12,102 nt of DNA from an uncultured Spartobacteria bacterium (lineage in GTDB: Bacteria; Verrucomicrobiota; Verrucomicrobiia; Chthoniobacterales; JAATET01): assembly GCA_937901895.1 (NCBI GenBank), contig CALGTD010000141.1:1-12102 (forward strand). Direction: 5' to 3'. This document shows positions 1-7,663 of this stretch, one piece after another (within the stretch, counting starts at the first letter, position 1; every line of letters begins with the position of its first letter). Below the pieces are notes generated by a model. The model made no database searches. It was not told where the DNA came from and saw nothing but the letters and a program-made list of their open reading frames with translations. The translations under genes and the position numbers were made by a program.

Positions 1-63
1 CAGAACCTCAGAACCTCAGAACCTCAGAACCTCAGAACCTCAGAACCTCAGAACCTCAGAACC
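1..63. repeat. 8-bp tandem array (CAGAACCT, nearly 8 copies)
   Basis: The unit CAGAACCT repeats seven times without error, with a last partial copy ending at 63; the array runs off the left edge, so its true length is unknown. Read on the minus strand it is GGTTCTGA repeated. The exosortase stop codon (TGA, 56-58) and its last codon fall inside the rightmost copy. Each unit carries a TGA on the minus strand, and 8 is not a multiple of 3, so any minus-strand frame entering the array meets a stop within about 24 bp. I see no gene in it. Confidence 0.97.
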
Positions 64-901
64 GGGCGGCCCGACGCTGGTGCCGCTCCATCATCTGGCT
101 CATGATCCAGAGGCAGACGAGGACGACGCCCAGAATCGTGAAGCCGGCCGAATCGTGCCACTTGTCCACCGCCTCGACTCCGTGAAATGCCCCCTGCCAG
201 GTAAGAAAGACGGTGCGAATAACATTACAAATCAGCGCGATCGCCGCGCCCGCGCCGAGCAGCACGAGAAAGCCGCCGACGGAGGTCCGGTAGAGCACCG
301 CGAGGAAACAGGCGGCCATGACCGTCGATTGCAGCGAACGGATGCCGCTGCATGCCTCGTTGACACCGAGCACGCCGGTCGGGATCTCGATGACGTTTCC
401 CCGGGCCTCCGCGGGAACGCCCGCGAACGAGACGACCTCGGCGGAAATCTCGGCATTGCCCCGCATCAAGCCCTGAACTAGCCGACGCTCGACTTGTATC
501 GGCCAACTTATGGACACCATCAAAAAAAGGACGGGCGCAGCAAAGTGGCGCACCCAGCTGCTCCCTCCTGACAAATAGATGACTAGAAGTGAGATCCCCA
601 CAGCGCTCAACCCCATTCCATAGGAAACGAGATCAGACAGGCTGTTCGCTTCCCCGAATAGGCGCAACGGAAGCTGGGGGAGCGCAAGCAAAACGATCGC
701 CACAGTCGCCCATCCCGTGAACCGCGGTCGTTCGGGAGCGGGGATCTGCGGCCAGCGGTCGAAGATGAGGTAGGCCGCGAGCAGGGGAACCGCCCAGCCG
801 TAGTAGTATTGCGGATTGAGTGCCCACTGGTAGCTGAAGCGGATGAGTGCGGGCACCCACACGAGGGCGACCACCACAAAGGGCACCCACGTCGGGAGCA
901 T
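56..901 (-). CDS. Exosortase (EpsH/Xrt family transpeptidase-like membrane protease)
   Basis: A 281-aa polytopic inner-membrane protein. Exosortases recognise a C-terminal tail (short motif, membrane helix, basic cluster) on secreted proteins, cleave it and are thought to transfer the protein to another molecule. All three expected active-site positions are visible: Cys184 in NEACSGIRSL, Arg229 in NVIRTVFL and His249 in KWHDSAGF. About eight hydrophobic helices precede and surround them, and the protein ends in a basic tail. The ATG at 901 begins MLPTWVPF, just before the first helix; the frame stays open further upstream, but only through sequence that overlaps the TPR gene. No good Shine-Dalgarno is seen. 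It lies 41 bp after the TPR gene, probably in one transcript. The subfamily (XrtA, XrtB and so on) cannot be set by eye. Family call is firm. Confidence 0.93.
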   Translation of the reverse strand: MLPTWVPFVVVALVWVPALIRFSYQWALNPQYYYGWAVPLLAAYLIFDRWPQIPAPERPRFTGWATVAIVLLALPQLPLRLFGEANSLSDLVSYGMGLSAVGISLLVIYLSGGSSWVRHFAAPVLFLMVSISWPIQVERRLVQGLMRGNAEISAEVVSFAGVPAEARGNVIEIPTGVLGVNEACSGIRSLQSTVMAACFLAVLYRTSVGGFLVLLGAGAAIALICNVIRTVFLTWQGAFHGVEAVDKWHDSAGFTILGVVLVCLWIMSQMMERHQRRAARF

Positions 902-942
902 CAGGGTCCCGCGAATTTCCCCGTCCGCTTCGCTTCGCGTGC

Positions 943-3006
943 TCAATCCGTTTCCTCCGATTGGGAGGGAGTCTTGCGAATTTCGTCGACCAGGGCCCGC
1001 ATTTCCTCGTGGGTGCGGTTGCGATCGGCGCGCTGCTCCCGGAGCTGCTCGAGCACGTCCGCGGAATCCTCCGGGTTCGCGGCGGGCCGCCTTTCCCGGA
1101 GCTCCGCCGCGAGGCGGTCGGCGTCCTCGCTGCGCTGCGTCCTGCCTTCCCGGAGCGCCTTTGCGAGCTGCTCCTTTTCCTCCGCGGAGGCGCCGCTCGA
1201 TTTGAGCGCGGTCAGCACGTCCTCGTTGGACAGGGTCCGTCCATCCAGCCTCGCAAGGACGGAACGGTGCAGGAGTCCCTCCTCGGGGAGCATCCGGTTC
1301 AAGGCGGGTTCCGCCAGCGCCAGCGATGCGCGGGCAACCTCCGGCTTTGCTGCCGCGGCGTAAACCGCCCCCCGATAAAGCGCACGCTCCGGAATGGCCT
1401 GGTCCGCCGGCGAAAGCTGGTCGATGATCTCCACCGCCCGGTCGGTCTGGCCGGCATTCATCAGGGCCACCGCGTAGGACGTGATGAAGAAGGGATTCCG
1501 CGGTGCGGCGGCATAGGCGCGCTCCGCCATGGCGAGCAGTTCGGACGGCTCCCCCTTGCCAAGCAGATAGGAAACGATCACGAAGTTGCTCTGGAGCGCC
1601 AGATTCTCGGGATTCGCGCGCAACGCCCCCTGCACCGCCTCGTGCACCCCATGGAGGTTGCGGCGTCCGGTTTCCAGCCGCACCAGCTCGTGCCACAATT
1701 CCGCGACCTTTGGCCTCTGCTCGACAAAGGTCCACAAGGTCTTCAACTGGGCATCCTCCCAGCCACGGGCCTTGGACAACTTCACGAGCGCGAGCATGAC
1801 CGCGGGATTTTCCTTTCCGGCGGTCACCGCCCTGCCCCATGCCGCCAGCGCCTCGCTGCGGCTGGTATCCAGAAGGTCGAAGGCCTCCTTCACATTCTTC
1901 AGCACCTCGGGAGGCAACGCCGCGTCGCCGGAATCCAGGGAATCGAGGGCGTCGGTGAGGCTTCCCTTCGCCAGCGCGATTTCAAACCGCGCCGCCTGCA
2001 CCTGGGGCAGGCGCGCCTGTTCATCCGGGAAGCGGTTCAGCCACACCTCGGCCTCCGCCATCCGTCCCCGCGCCAGCAGGTAGTTCGTGATCGCTCCGAT
2101 CTTGTCCGGATCCCGCTCGCCCTCCTCACGCAGCCGGTCGAGAACGACGGAAAAAAACAACCCTCCATTCCCCAGCTCGAAATCCCCCAGCACAAACTGA
2201 TCCCGCAGAGAGACCTTCGGGTGCTCGAGCAGGTTGTTCGCGTAAACCCGGGCGGAGACCGCATCCCCCCTCGACACGGCATCGGCGAACAGCTCCCGGA
2301 ACGCCTGTGCGCCGGTGGCCTCCTCGCTCTTCCCAAGGGCCTCCAGGGCTTCCTTTGCCTCGAGCCGCTGCGCATCGTCGCCGCCGCGAAGGCGCACGAT
2401 ATTGCGACGGATCGCCAGACCTTCGAGGTTCGGATCGATTTCAAACGCCTTGTCGAAATCCTGGATCGCCAGCGGAAAATCCCCTTCGTCCGCCGCCAGG
2501 GACCCCTTCGCAAAGAAGTAACGGGCGCCATCGCGCGCCTGCTCCGGGAGGGCGTTCAGCGCCTCGCGGGCCACCCCCTTGCGGTGATGACGCAAGGCCG
2601 CCTCGATCAACTGGAAGCGCGCCTCGAGATCGTTCCCATCCCGCCGCACCACCTCCTGCCACATTTCCACCGAATCGGGCGCGCCCTGGGCATCCAGAAA
2701 CCTTGCCACCCGCCGCCATGCGTCGGGGTTGCGATGGTTCGTCCGGAGGGCCTTGCGAAACAACATCGTTGCGGCCGCAATGTCCCCCTCCTCGGCGTAT
2801 TTCTCCGCCATCCGAAGGGCGTTCGCCTGCTTCCAGTTTCGATAGACCGGTTTCGCGACCTTGTAGCCAACCACCGCCACGACTGGCGAAAGAACCACGA
2901 TCCAGAAGGCAATCTTCGCGAAGAGTCCCAGGCGTTGATAACGAATCAACGCCTGCTTCCAGATTGGGACCTTGCGACGGCGACCGGAGGACGAAGAAGC
3001 ACTCAC
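943..3006 (-). CDS. Membrane-anchored TPR-repeat protein of the exosortase/EPS locus
   Basis: A 687-aa protein. Residues 1-27 are basic (GRRRK, then RYQR) and are followed by one membrane helix at about 28-48, so it is probably an inner-membrane anchor with the rest in the periplasm. The remainder is helical and TPR-like: repeats near residues 55-260 (for example AEEGDIAAATMLFRKAL and DFPLAIQDFDKAFEIDP) and again near 390-560. The C-terminal 80 residues are highly charged (AEEKEQLAKALREGR onward) and look like coiled coil. TPR proteins commonly accompany EPS and PEP-CTERM loci (the PrsT type) and act as assembly scaffolds; that role here is inferred from context. The start is a GTG at 3006, since no ATG lies upstream in frame and later starts would remove the anchor. 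It has no clear ribosome binding site. Exosortase follows after 41 bp. Confidence 0.85.
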   Translation of the reverse strand: MSASSSSGRRRKVPIWKQALIRYQRLGLFAKIAFWIVVLSPVVAVVGYKVAKPVYRNWKQANALRMAEKYAEEGDIAAATMLFRKALRTNHRNPDAWRRVARFLDAQGAPDSVEMWQEVVRRDGNDLEARFQLIEAALRHHRKGVAREALNALPEQARDGARYFFAKGSLAADEGDFPLAIQDFDKAFEIDPNLEGLAIRRNIVRLRGGDDAQRLEAKEALEALGKSEEATGAQAFRELFADAVSRGDAVSARVYANNLLEHPKVSLRDQFVLGDFELGNGGLFFSVVLDRLREEGERDPDKIGAITNYLLARGRMAEAEVWLNRFPDEQARLPQVQAARFEIALAKGSLTDALDSLDSGDAALPPEVLKNVKEAFDLLDTSRSEALAAWGRAVTAGKENPAVMLALVKLSKARGWEDAQLKTLWTFVEQRPKVAELWHELVRLETGRRNLHGVHEAVQGALRANPENLALQSNFVIVSYLLGKGEPSELLAMAERAYAAAPRNPFFITSYAVALMNAGQTDRAVEIIDQLSPADQAIPERALYRGAVYAAAAKPEVARASLALAEPALNRMLPEEGLLHRSVLARLDGRTLSNEDVLTALKSSGASAEEKEQLAKALREGRTQRSEDADRLAAELRERRPAANPEDSADVLEQLREQRADRNRTHEEMRALVDEIRKTPSQSEETD

Positions 3007-3068
3007 AGTTGGGGGAAAATGTCGGAGTGGTGGTGAAAGTTCTGCACCGCGCGAGAACGAGAGGACGC

Positions 3069-3097
3069 ATCCAACACGAGGATTTTCCTTGCGTCAA
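3069..3097 (-). promoter_or_regulatory. Weak candidate sigma-70 promoter for TPR-exosortase
   Basis: On the minus strand TTGACG (3097-3092) and TTGGAT (3074-3069) are separated by 17 bp. The -35 is good; the -10 matches the consensus at only three of six positions. It sits about 60 bp upstream of the GTG of the TPR gene, inside the 118-bp divergent spacer. Position is sensible, sequence support is weak. Confidence 0.22.
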
Positions 3098-3099
3098 GT

Positions 3100-3112
3100 C
3101 CGTCAGTGACGG
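3100..3112. promoter_or_regulatory. Perfect palindrome CCGTCA-G-TGACGG in the divergent spacer
   Basis: A 6-bp perfect inverted repeat with a 1-bp centre lies 12 bp before the ATG of the polymerase gene and beside the candidate -35 of the divergent TPR gene. A dimeric regulator could bind here and act on both genes. The arm is short, so chance is possible. The rest of the spacer (3007-3124) shows nothing else I can support. Confidence 0.3.
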
Positions 3113-3124
3113 TTGCCTGCGACG

Positions 3125-4567
3125 ATGCATCGCACCGTGGGAGACTGGCTCGCAGCCGCTGCCCGAATCGCTTTTCTCGCTCTGATTGTCTTCGCCGCGG
3201 CGGCCTACGGCCTCACCCGCTACGGCCCGCTGGATGGGTTCAACAACGCGGCTTTCGGGGTTTTCGCCTGCTGGCTGATCGGCCATTTCGTCGCTCTCCG
3301 GCTGCCGCGGACGGGCTTTCTCCCGTGGCTGCTGGTCGGTGCGATCCTGCTCTACGGTTGGGGGGTGACGGCGCTGGGTTACGCGGACAACTGGTTGATG
3401 GAGGCGGACGAGGAGTTCCCCGAAATCTATTACGAAATTGCCGGATGGGGGACGTTCGCCGTTCGGAATTCCGTCGCGGCAATGATCCGGACGTCCGCCC
3501 TGCTCGCGCTGTTTCTGATGGCCATCGAGATGTTTGCGACCAAGCGATGGGGACGCCTTCTCCTCGCGACGCTCGCGGTCACGGGAATCGGAATGGTGGT
3601 GTTCTTTTACCTTCAACGCACCTTTGGAGGCCCCTTCCTGTTGCGGGATCTCACCGGCCGCATTTTCCTGAACTTTGCGACGTATCGATATTGGGGAAAC
3701 GGCGCATCGTTTCTCGGCCTGCTCTGGCCGCTCCCGGCGGCCATTGCCGTGTATGCCGGAGTGCGGAAGGCCTTTGGATGGTCGGCATGGATGGCCGCCG
3801 CCCTGCTCATGTTCGGCGCGCTGTATTTGAACAAGTCCAAGGCCGGCCACGTGCTCGGAATCGTCGGACTCATCCTGTTCGCAGGATTGACGATCACCAC
3901 GCTCTGGCGCAGCGGAGTGTTCCGGCGGAGGCAGATCCGGCTCTCCGTGGTGCTGGTCATTGCCCTGCCGCTGCTCGCAATCGCCCTCGCCCTGTATTTT
4001 GCGGTTCCGCAGAAGCGCTGGGAAAGGCTTGCCGATCAGGGACTGGATCGCAACGTCCGCCTGGTCGCTTACGAGCACTTTCTGGACATGGTGCCCATCG
4101 CCGGATGGACGGGCTATGGCCCGGGCACCTTCATCGAGGTGCACATGGATTTCCTGAAAGATGATCCACGGGTTCGAAAGGAGCCGTTCTGGGTCGCTCA
4201 TCAGGACTACCTTCAAACGGTGATTGAATGGGGCTATGCGGGGACCATCCTGTGGGGCCTGCTGCTGGCTCCCGCCGGTGTCCGTTTGCTCCTTCGCAGC
4301 CTGCGGCGATCGCAGAACGATTATCGATCCTCGCCCACCTACGCGTTTGGATGGGAAGACCGTTTTGCAGCGTTTGCCGAGACGGTGCCGCACCCTCGCG
4401 CACCGCTGGTTCAGGCCGCCGCATTCACTGCGGTCACCATCACCGCCCTTCACGCCGCTGTCGACTTCCCGATGCAGATCGCCTCGCTCCAGTTCTATTT
4501 CCTGATCTGGATCGCACTCGGATGGGTGCCGGCGCGTCATTGGAAGCGGGACAACAGCGAAGACTGA
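3125..4567 (+). CDS. O-antigen ligase/Wzy-type polysaccharide polymerase
   Basis: A 480-aa inner-membrane protein with about ten to twelve hydrophobic helices and one larger periplasmic loop in the second half. The loop carries the hallmark of the Wzy_C/WaaL family: YGPGTFIEVHMDF followed by AHQDYLQTVIEWGYAG, with the conserved His at residue 359. Family members either polymerise lipid-linked repeat units or ligate finished glycan to an acceptor; sequence alone does not decide which. Next to Wza/Wzc genes, a polymerase is the likelier job. I chose the ATG at 3125; a TTG at 3113 in the same frame would add four residues. No clear Shine-Dalgarno for either. It is the only gene on the plus strand, divergent from TPR-exosortase and convergent with wzc. 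Confidence 0.88.
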   Translation: MHRTVGDWLAAAARIAFLALIVFAAAAYGLTRYGPLDGFNNAAFGVFACWLIGHFVALRLPRTGFLPWLLVGAILLYGWGVTALGYADNWLMEADEEFPEIYYEIAGWGTFAVRNSVAAMIRTSALLALFLMAIEMFATKRWGRLLLATLAVTGIGMVVFFYLQRTFGGPFLLRDLTGRIFLNFATYRYWGNGASFLGLLWPLPAAIAVYAGVRKAFGWSAWMAAALLMFGALYLNKSKAGHVLGIVGLILFAGLTITTLWRSGVFRRRQIRLSVVLVIALPLLAIALALYFAVPQKRWERLADQGLDRNVRLVAYEHFLDMVPIAGWTGYGPGTFIEVHMDFLKDDPRVRKEPFWVAHQDYLQTVIEWGYAGTILWGLLLAPAGVRLLLRSLRRSQNDYRSSPTYAFGWEDRFAAFAETVPHPRAPLVQAAAFTAVTITALHAAVDFPMQIASLQFYFLIWIALGWVPARHWKRDNSED

Positions 4568-4701
4568 GGCCCGGAATCGGAGACGAGCGTTGAGGGGAGG
4601 TCGAAGCTCGAAGACGCGACGCGTCCCAAAGCGGGAGCGTGGGGTCGGTCGAGCGGTCGAGGCGGACGGGCGCGAGGGGGCGGGCACCCCCGTCCAGCTC
4701 T
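4568..4701. other. Convergent spacer with two inverted repeats
   Basis: This 134-bp GC-rich gap separates the ends of the polymerase and Wzc-like genes. It holds a perfect palindrome GACGCG-A-CGCGTC (4613-4625) and a GC-rich stem GGACGGG/CCCGTCC (4664-4670 with 4689-4695) that competes with an inner GGGGG/CCCCC pair. Neither is followed by a T-run on either strand, so a bidirectional intrinsic terminator is only a weak possibility. No gene is seen here. Confidence 0.35.
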
Positions 4702-6909
4702 CTACGATGCCTGTGGGGCGACTTCCTGGCTTTCGTGCCCGTAAGTGCGGCCGTAGCGACCCGTGCTGTAGTAGTAGTAGTAGGACGAGCCTCTGGCGGG
4801 CACCATGTTGAGCACCATCCCGACCGGCGGATGCCCGGCACGCGCCAGAAGATCCACCGCGCGACGGCTCGCGCGACGGGCCGTCTTGTGCGAGCGAATC
4901 ACCAGCGCAATCGTCCGGAAATGCCGCGCAAGACCCAGGGTGTCGCTGACCGCAAGCACGGGCGCGGAGTCCACCACCACGCGATCGAAATGCCCCTCCG
5001 CCTCGTCGAGAAGCGCGAGGATGCGCTCCTTGCGGGTGAGCAACTCCGATGGATTGGAGAACGACCGGCCGGCCGTGATCACTTTGAGATTGGGAACCTG
5101 CGGGCAATCGCGGAGGATTTCCGAAAAATCGACCCGACCCATGAGAAAGTCGGAAAGACCCTTCTCGTTCTTCGTGTCGAACAAACGGTTCTCGACGACC
5201 GGCTTGCGAAGGTCCGCATCGATCAGCAACGTCCGCAAATCCTGCTGGGCCAGCGCCACCGCGAGATTCACACTGCAGAACGACTTGCCTTCGCCGGGAA
5301 TCGCGCTCGTGACCAGAATGGACGGCGCGTCCTCCTTCAACAGGGCAAGCGACGCACGCATCGTGCGGAAGGCCTCGCTGACCGTCGAGTGCTTATCCTC
5401 CACCAAGGGCAGGATCAGCTGATCCCTTCCGGCCTTTTTCTTTTCCTTCTTCTCCTTTGACTTATCACGCGCCATCGACTCCGTGAACTGCGGCACGGCG
5501 GCAAGGACGGGCAGGCCCATCGCAAGTTCCGCCTCGTCCACGGACTTGAGCGTGGTGTCGAGAATCGAGATCAGAAAGATCACCCCCGCCGCCATCGCAA
5601 GCGAGGCAACGACGGCAATCGCAGCAACCAGCAACGGCTTCGGAGCCACCTGATAGGCGGGTGACGCGGGGTCGGCGATCTGCAGGAAAAACGGCTGGCT
5701 GCGTGCCTCGGCACTCTCGCGGTTCAAGCTGTCGAGCACCGCCAGATACGCCGCACGGTCCACGTCCCGCTGCCGCTCGAGCATCGCGGCCTGCACGGCA
5801 GACGCCTTGAGCTGCATCGTGCGCTTTTCCTGCGCCTTCACCGCTTCCTCGAGACTCTTCTCGTTCTGCGCGGCGGCGCGCAGGGCCAGTGCGACACTGG
5901 GCGGCGCGCGCAGCGCGGCGGCGCGCAGGGACTCCATCAACTGGGCACGCTGATCCTGAAGCTCGATCGACTGCGGACTGCGGGGGCCGTAGCGTTGACG
6001 GACCCGGCCAATCTCCGCATCCAGCGCATTGAGTTCGCTCCGCAGGCCTTGAACCTCGGGGGTGGAGTCGATGCTGGTAATCTGCAGGAGCGCATCCGGA
6101 TCGTCCCGGACCAGCTCGATCTGCTCGTAATCCGCCGCGAGCTTGAGACGTTCCGCCTTGGCAATCGTGAGACGGGAGTTCAGCTCCAGCAGGGTGGACG
6201 CAATGATGTTGAGCTCGCTGTCCACGGAAACCGTCCCGACCTCTTCGGCGTATTTCGTGAGCGCGCGCTCGGATTGCTCGAGCTTCGACTTCGTCTCCTC
6301 GACCTCGAGCTTCAGATAGGAAATGCTTTCCGCGGCACTTTTCACCCGCTGCTCGGCATCGAGCGCAATGTAGTTGTCCACGAGCGCCCTGGTCACCTCC
6401 GTCGCGATCTCGGGATCCGGATGATCGAACATCACCATGATGAACCGGGTGCCCCGCTCGATCCGGGTCGTCGTGTTCTTCATCAGGATCGCCAGACACA
6501 TTGCCTCGGTGCGATCCGAGGCCGGGGTTCCCTTCGGGAAGAAGTTTTCCCGGTCCACCAGCTTGAGCTTGCGGGTGACCTCCTCCATGAGGGACCGCGT
6601 GAGGAATCCCCGCTGGATGGTGCCGATCATGTCGAGCGATCGAAGGTCCTCCGTCTGCGGCGCCATGGACGACGGGCCGGTGTTTTGCACGCGCTGCTCC
6701 ACCTTGAGCAGCGCGAACGATTGATAGATCGGCGTCGCGACGTTCAGGTAAACGACCGCCGAGATGGCGCCGGCCACGAGGAACAGGACGATGACCCAGA
6801 AATACTTCCGGACGGTTCCCAGGATGCGTCCAAAATCAATGGAAACTCCCTCGTCCTGAGGCTCCGTTTGAAATTGGGAAACGTCGGGCGGCGGATTTTC
6901 CACAGTCAT
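4702..6909 (-). CDS. Wzc-type chain-length determinant fused to BY-kinase
   Basis: A 735-aa inner-membrane protein that sets polysaccharide chain length and drives export by autophosphorylation cycles. Order: cytoplasmic N-end; membrane helix at about 36-55; Wzz domain; long coiled-coil periplasmic part (about 170-400); second helix near 425-450; lysine-rich linker (KEKKEKKK); then the BY-kinase. Kinase motifs: Walker A in SAIPGEGKS (about residue 540), Walker A-prime LLIDADLRKP (about 565), Walker B VVVDSAPV (about 646). The C-terminal tyrosine cluster has Tyr710-714 in a row plus Tyr719 and Tyr723. Length is typical of the fused proteobacterial-style enzyme. It starts at ATG 6909, 4 bp after the Wza-type gene, so the two are almost certainly cotranscribed and perhaps translationally coupled. 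A matching phosphatase (Wzb) is not in view. Confidence 0.95.
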   Translation of the reverse strand: MTVENPPPDVSQFQTEPQDEGVSIDFGRILGTVRKYFWVIVLFLVAGAISAVVYLNVATPIYQSFALLKVEQRVQNTGPSSMAPQTEDLRSLDMIGTIQRGFLTRSLMEEVTRKLKLVDRENFFPKGTPASDRTEAMCLAILMKNTTTRIERGTRFIMVMFDHPDPEIATEVTRALVDNYIALDAEQRVKSAAESISYLKLEVEETKSKLEQSERALTKYAEEVGTVSVDSELNIIASTLLELNSRLTIAKAERLKLAADYEQIELVRDDPDALLQITSIDSTPEVQGLRSELNALDAEIGRVRQRYGPRSPQSIELQDQRAQLMESLRAAALRAPPSVALALRAAAQNEKSLEEAVKAQEKRTMQLKASAVQAAMLERQRDVDRAAYLAVLDSLNRESAEARSQPFFLQIADPASPAYQVAPKPLLVAAIAVVASLAMAAGVIFLISILDTTLKSVDEAELAMGLPVLAAVPQFTESMARDKSKEKKEKKKAGRDQLILPLVEDKHSTVSEAFRTMRASLALLKEDAPSILVTSAIPGEGKSFCSVNLAVALAQQDLRTLLIDADLRKPVVENRLFDTKNEKGLSDFLMGRVDFSEILRDCPQVPNLKVITAGRSFSNPSELLTRKERILALLDEAEGHFDRVVVDSAPVLAVSDTLGLARHFRTIALVIRSHKTARRASRRAVDLLARAGHPPVGMVLNMVPARGSSYYYYYSTGRYGRTYGHESQEVAPQAS

Positions 6910-6913
6910 CGAA

Positions 6914-7516
6914 TCAAAAGAGGCTTTCCGGCACGGTAATGATATCGCCGGGTTTCACAAGAAACTGTCTGCCTTTCGGGTGCATCATGTTCACCTTGAA
7001 CTCATACATGGCACCGTCCTCGACACGCGAAATGAGGACGCGGCGAAGATTTCCAATGCGGGTGTTGCCACCGGCCATTGCAATGGCCTGCGGCAGGGTC
7101 CAGATCTCCTCCACGGGAATCTCGAAGTTGCCGGGGTTGGTCACCTGGCCGATCACGGTGACCCGCTTTGGCGAGAAGGTGATAATGTTCAATGTGACCT
7201 GCGGATTGACGAGATACCCCGCTTTCAGGGCCTCCTCGATCGCCTCCGCCGCCTCGCGAACGGTCTTGCCGGCCACCTGAACGGTTCCGGCCAGCGCGAT
7301 GGTCACGGTGCCGTCCTGGGCAACCCGTTGCTGCGAAGCCATGTCGGGCTCCTGGAAGACGGAAATCGCCACATCATCCCCGGGCGAGAGCCGGTAATTC
7401 TGCAGCGGCGGCGCCTCCGGGAGCTCAACCGAAAGCTTCTTCGTCGAGATCGGTGCACACGCGCCCAGCAGGGCCATGACCGCCAGCAAACAGGACAGGA
7501 GGGAGAACTTCCTCAC
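6914..7516 (-). CDS. Wza-like polysaccharide export lipoprotein (Poly_export + SLBB)
   Basis: A 200-aa outer-membrane export protein. The N-terminus is a lipoprotein signal: basic start MRK, hydrophobic stretch, lipobox LGAC with Cys20. Residues about 40-110 match the Poly_export domain (YRLSPGDDVAISVFQEPDM, then DGTVTIALAGTVQVAGKT). An SLBB domain follows at about 118-185 (VTVIGQVTNPGNFEIP), ending in FLVKPGDIITVPESLF. It is much shorter than E. coli Wza (about 380 aa) because it lacks the extra SLBB-type domain and the C-terminal membrane-spanning helix; such short forms are common outside the enterics. The start is GTG at 7516: an in-frame stop lies five codons upstream and no ATG precedes the signal peptide. 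It heads the two-gene operon with the Wzc-like kinase. Confidence 0.93.
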   Translation of the reverse strand: MRKFSLLSCLLAVMALLGACAPISTKKLSVELPEAPPLQNYRLSPGDDVAISVFQEPDMASQQRVAQDGTVTIALAGTVQVAGKTVREAAEAIEEALKAGYLVNPQVTLNIITFSPKRVTVIGQVTNPGNFEIPVEEIWTLPQAIAMAGGNTRIGNLRRVLISRVEDGAMYEFKVNMMHPKGRQFLVKPGDIITVPESLF

Positions 7517-7594
7517 AGGAAATGAAAATCAGCAAACAGAATTCAGTGCAAGCGTTCAACGACCGCCTGCGCGGCGCGCAAACGCCGATTGGGG

Positions 7595-7625
7595 AAAAAA
7601 AGCGGGAGGCACTGCTGCCTCCCGC
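7595..7625 (-). terminator. Intrinsic terminator after the lysine-rich protein gene
   Basis: A perfect 10-bp stem GCGGGAGGCA/TGCCTCCCGC (7602-7611 with 7616-7625) with a 4-nt loop is followed on the minus strand by seven T residues (7601-7595). It lies about 40 bp past the stop codon at 7664. It should end the upstream transcript and separate that gene from the wza-wzc operon, whose promoter must lie in 7517-7594. In that stretch I see no convincing promoter; TTGAAC and TTGCAC boxes lack a fitting -10. Confidence 0.93.
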
Positions 7626-7663
7626 CTTGTGTGAGCTTTAAGAATGAATGCCCAATTCTCGAA

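Noticed and set aside
847..3036. A 729-codon open frame on the plus strand
   Set aside because: It is antisense to the TPR and exosortase genes; the protein has no family features and arises from the high third-position GC of the real genes.
4664..4695. Bidirectional intrinsic terminator between the converging genes
   Set aside because: The stem is GC-rich but no T-run follows on either strand; kept only as an inverted repeat in the spacer entry.
2441..5107. An 888-codon open frame on the minus strand
   Set aside because: It runs across three well-supported genes on both strands and the divergent spacer; low-complexity Arg/Gly/Pro-rich product without any domain.
5860..5940. Repeated GCGCGCAG-like blocks within the Wzc-like gene
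   Set aside because: They encode Ala/Leu-rich coiled coil and are explained by codon bias.
5465..6499. A 344-codon open frame on the minus strand in another frame of the Wzc-like gene
   Set aside because: The Wzc frame shows complete Wzz and BY-kinase motifs; this one is a compositional shadow.
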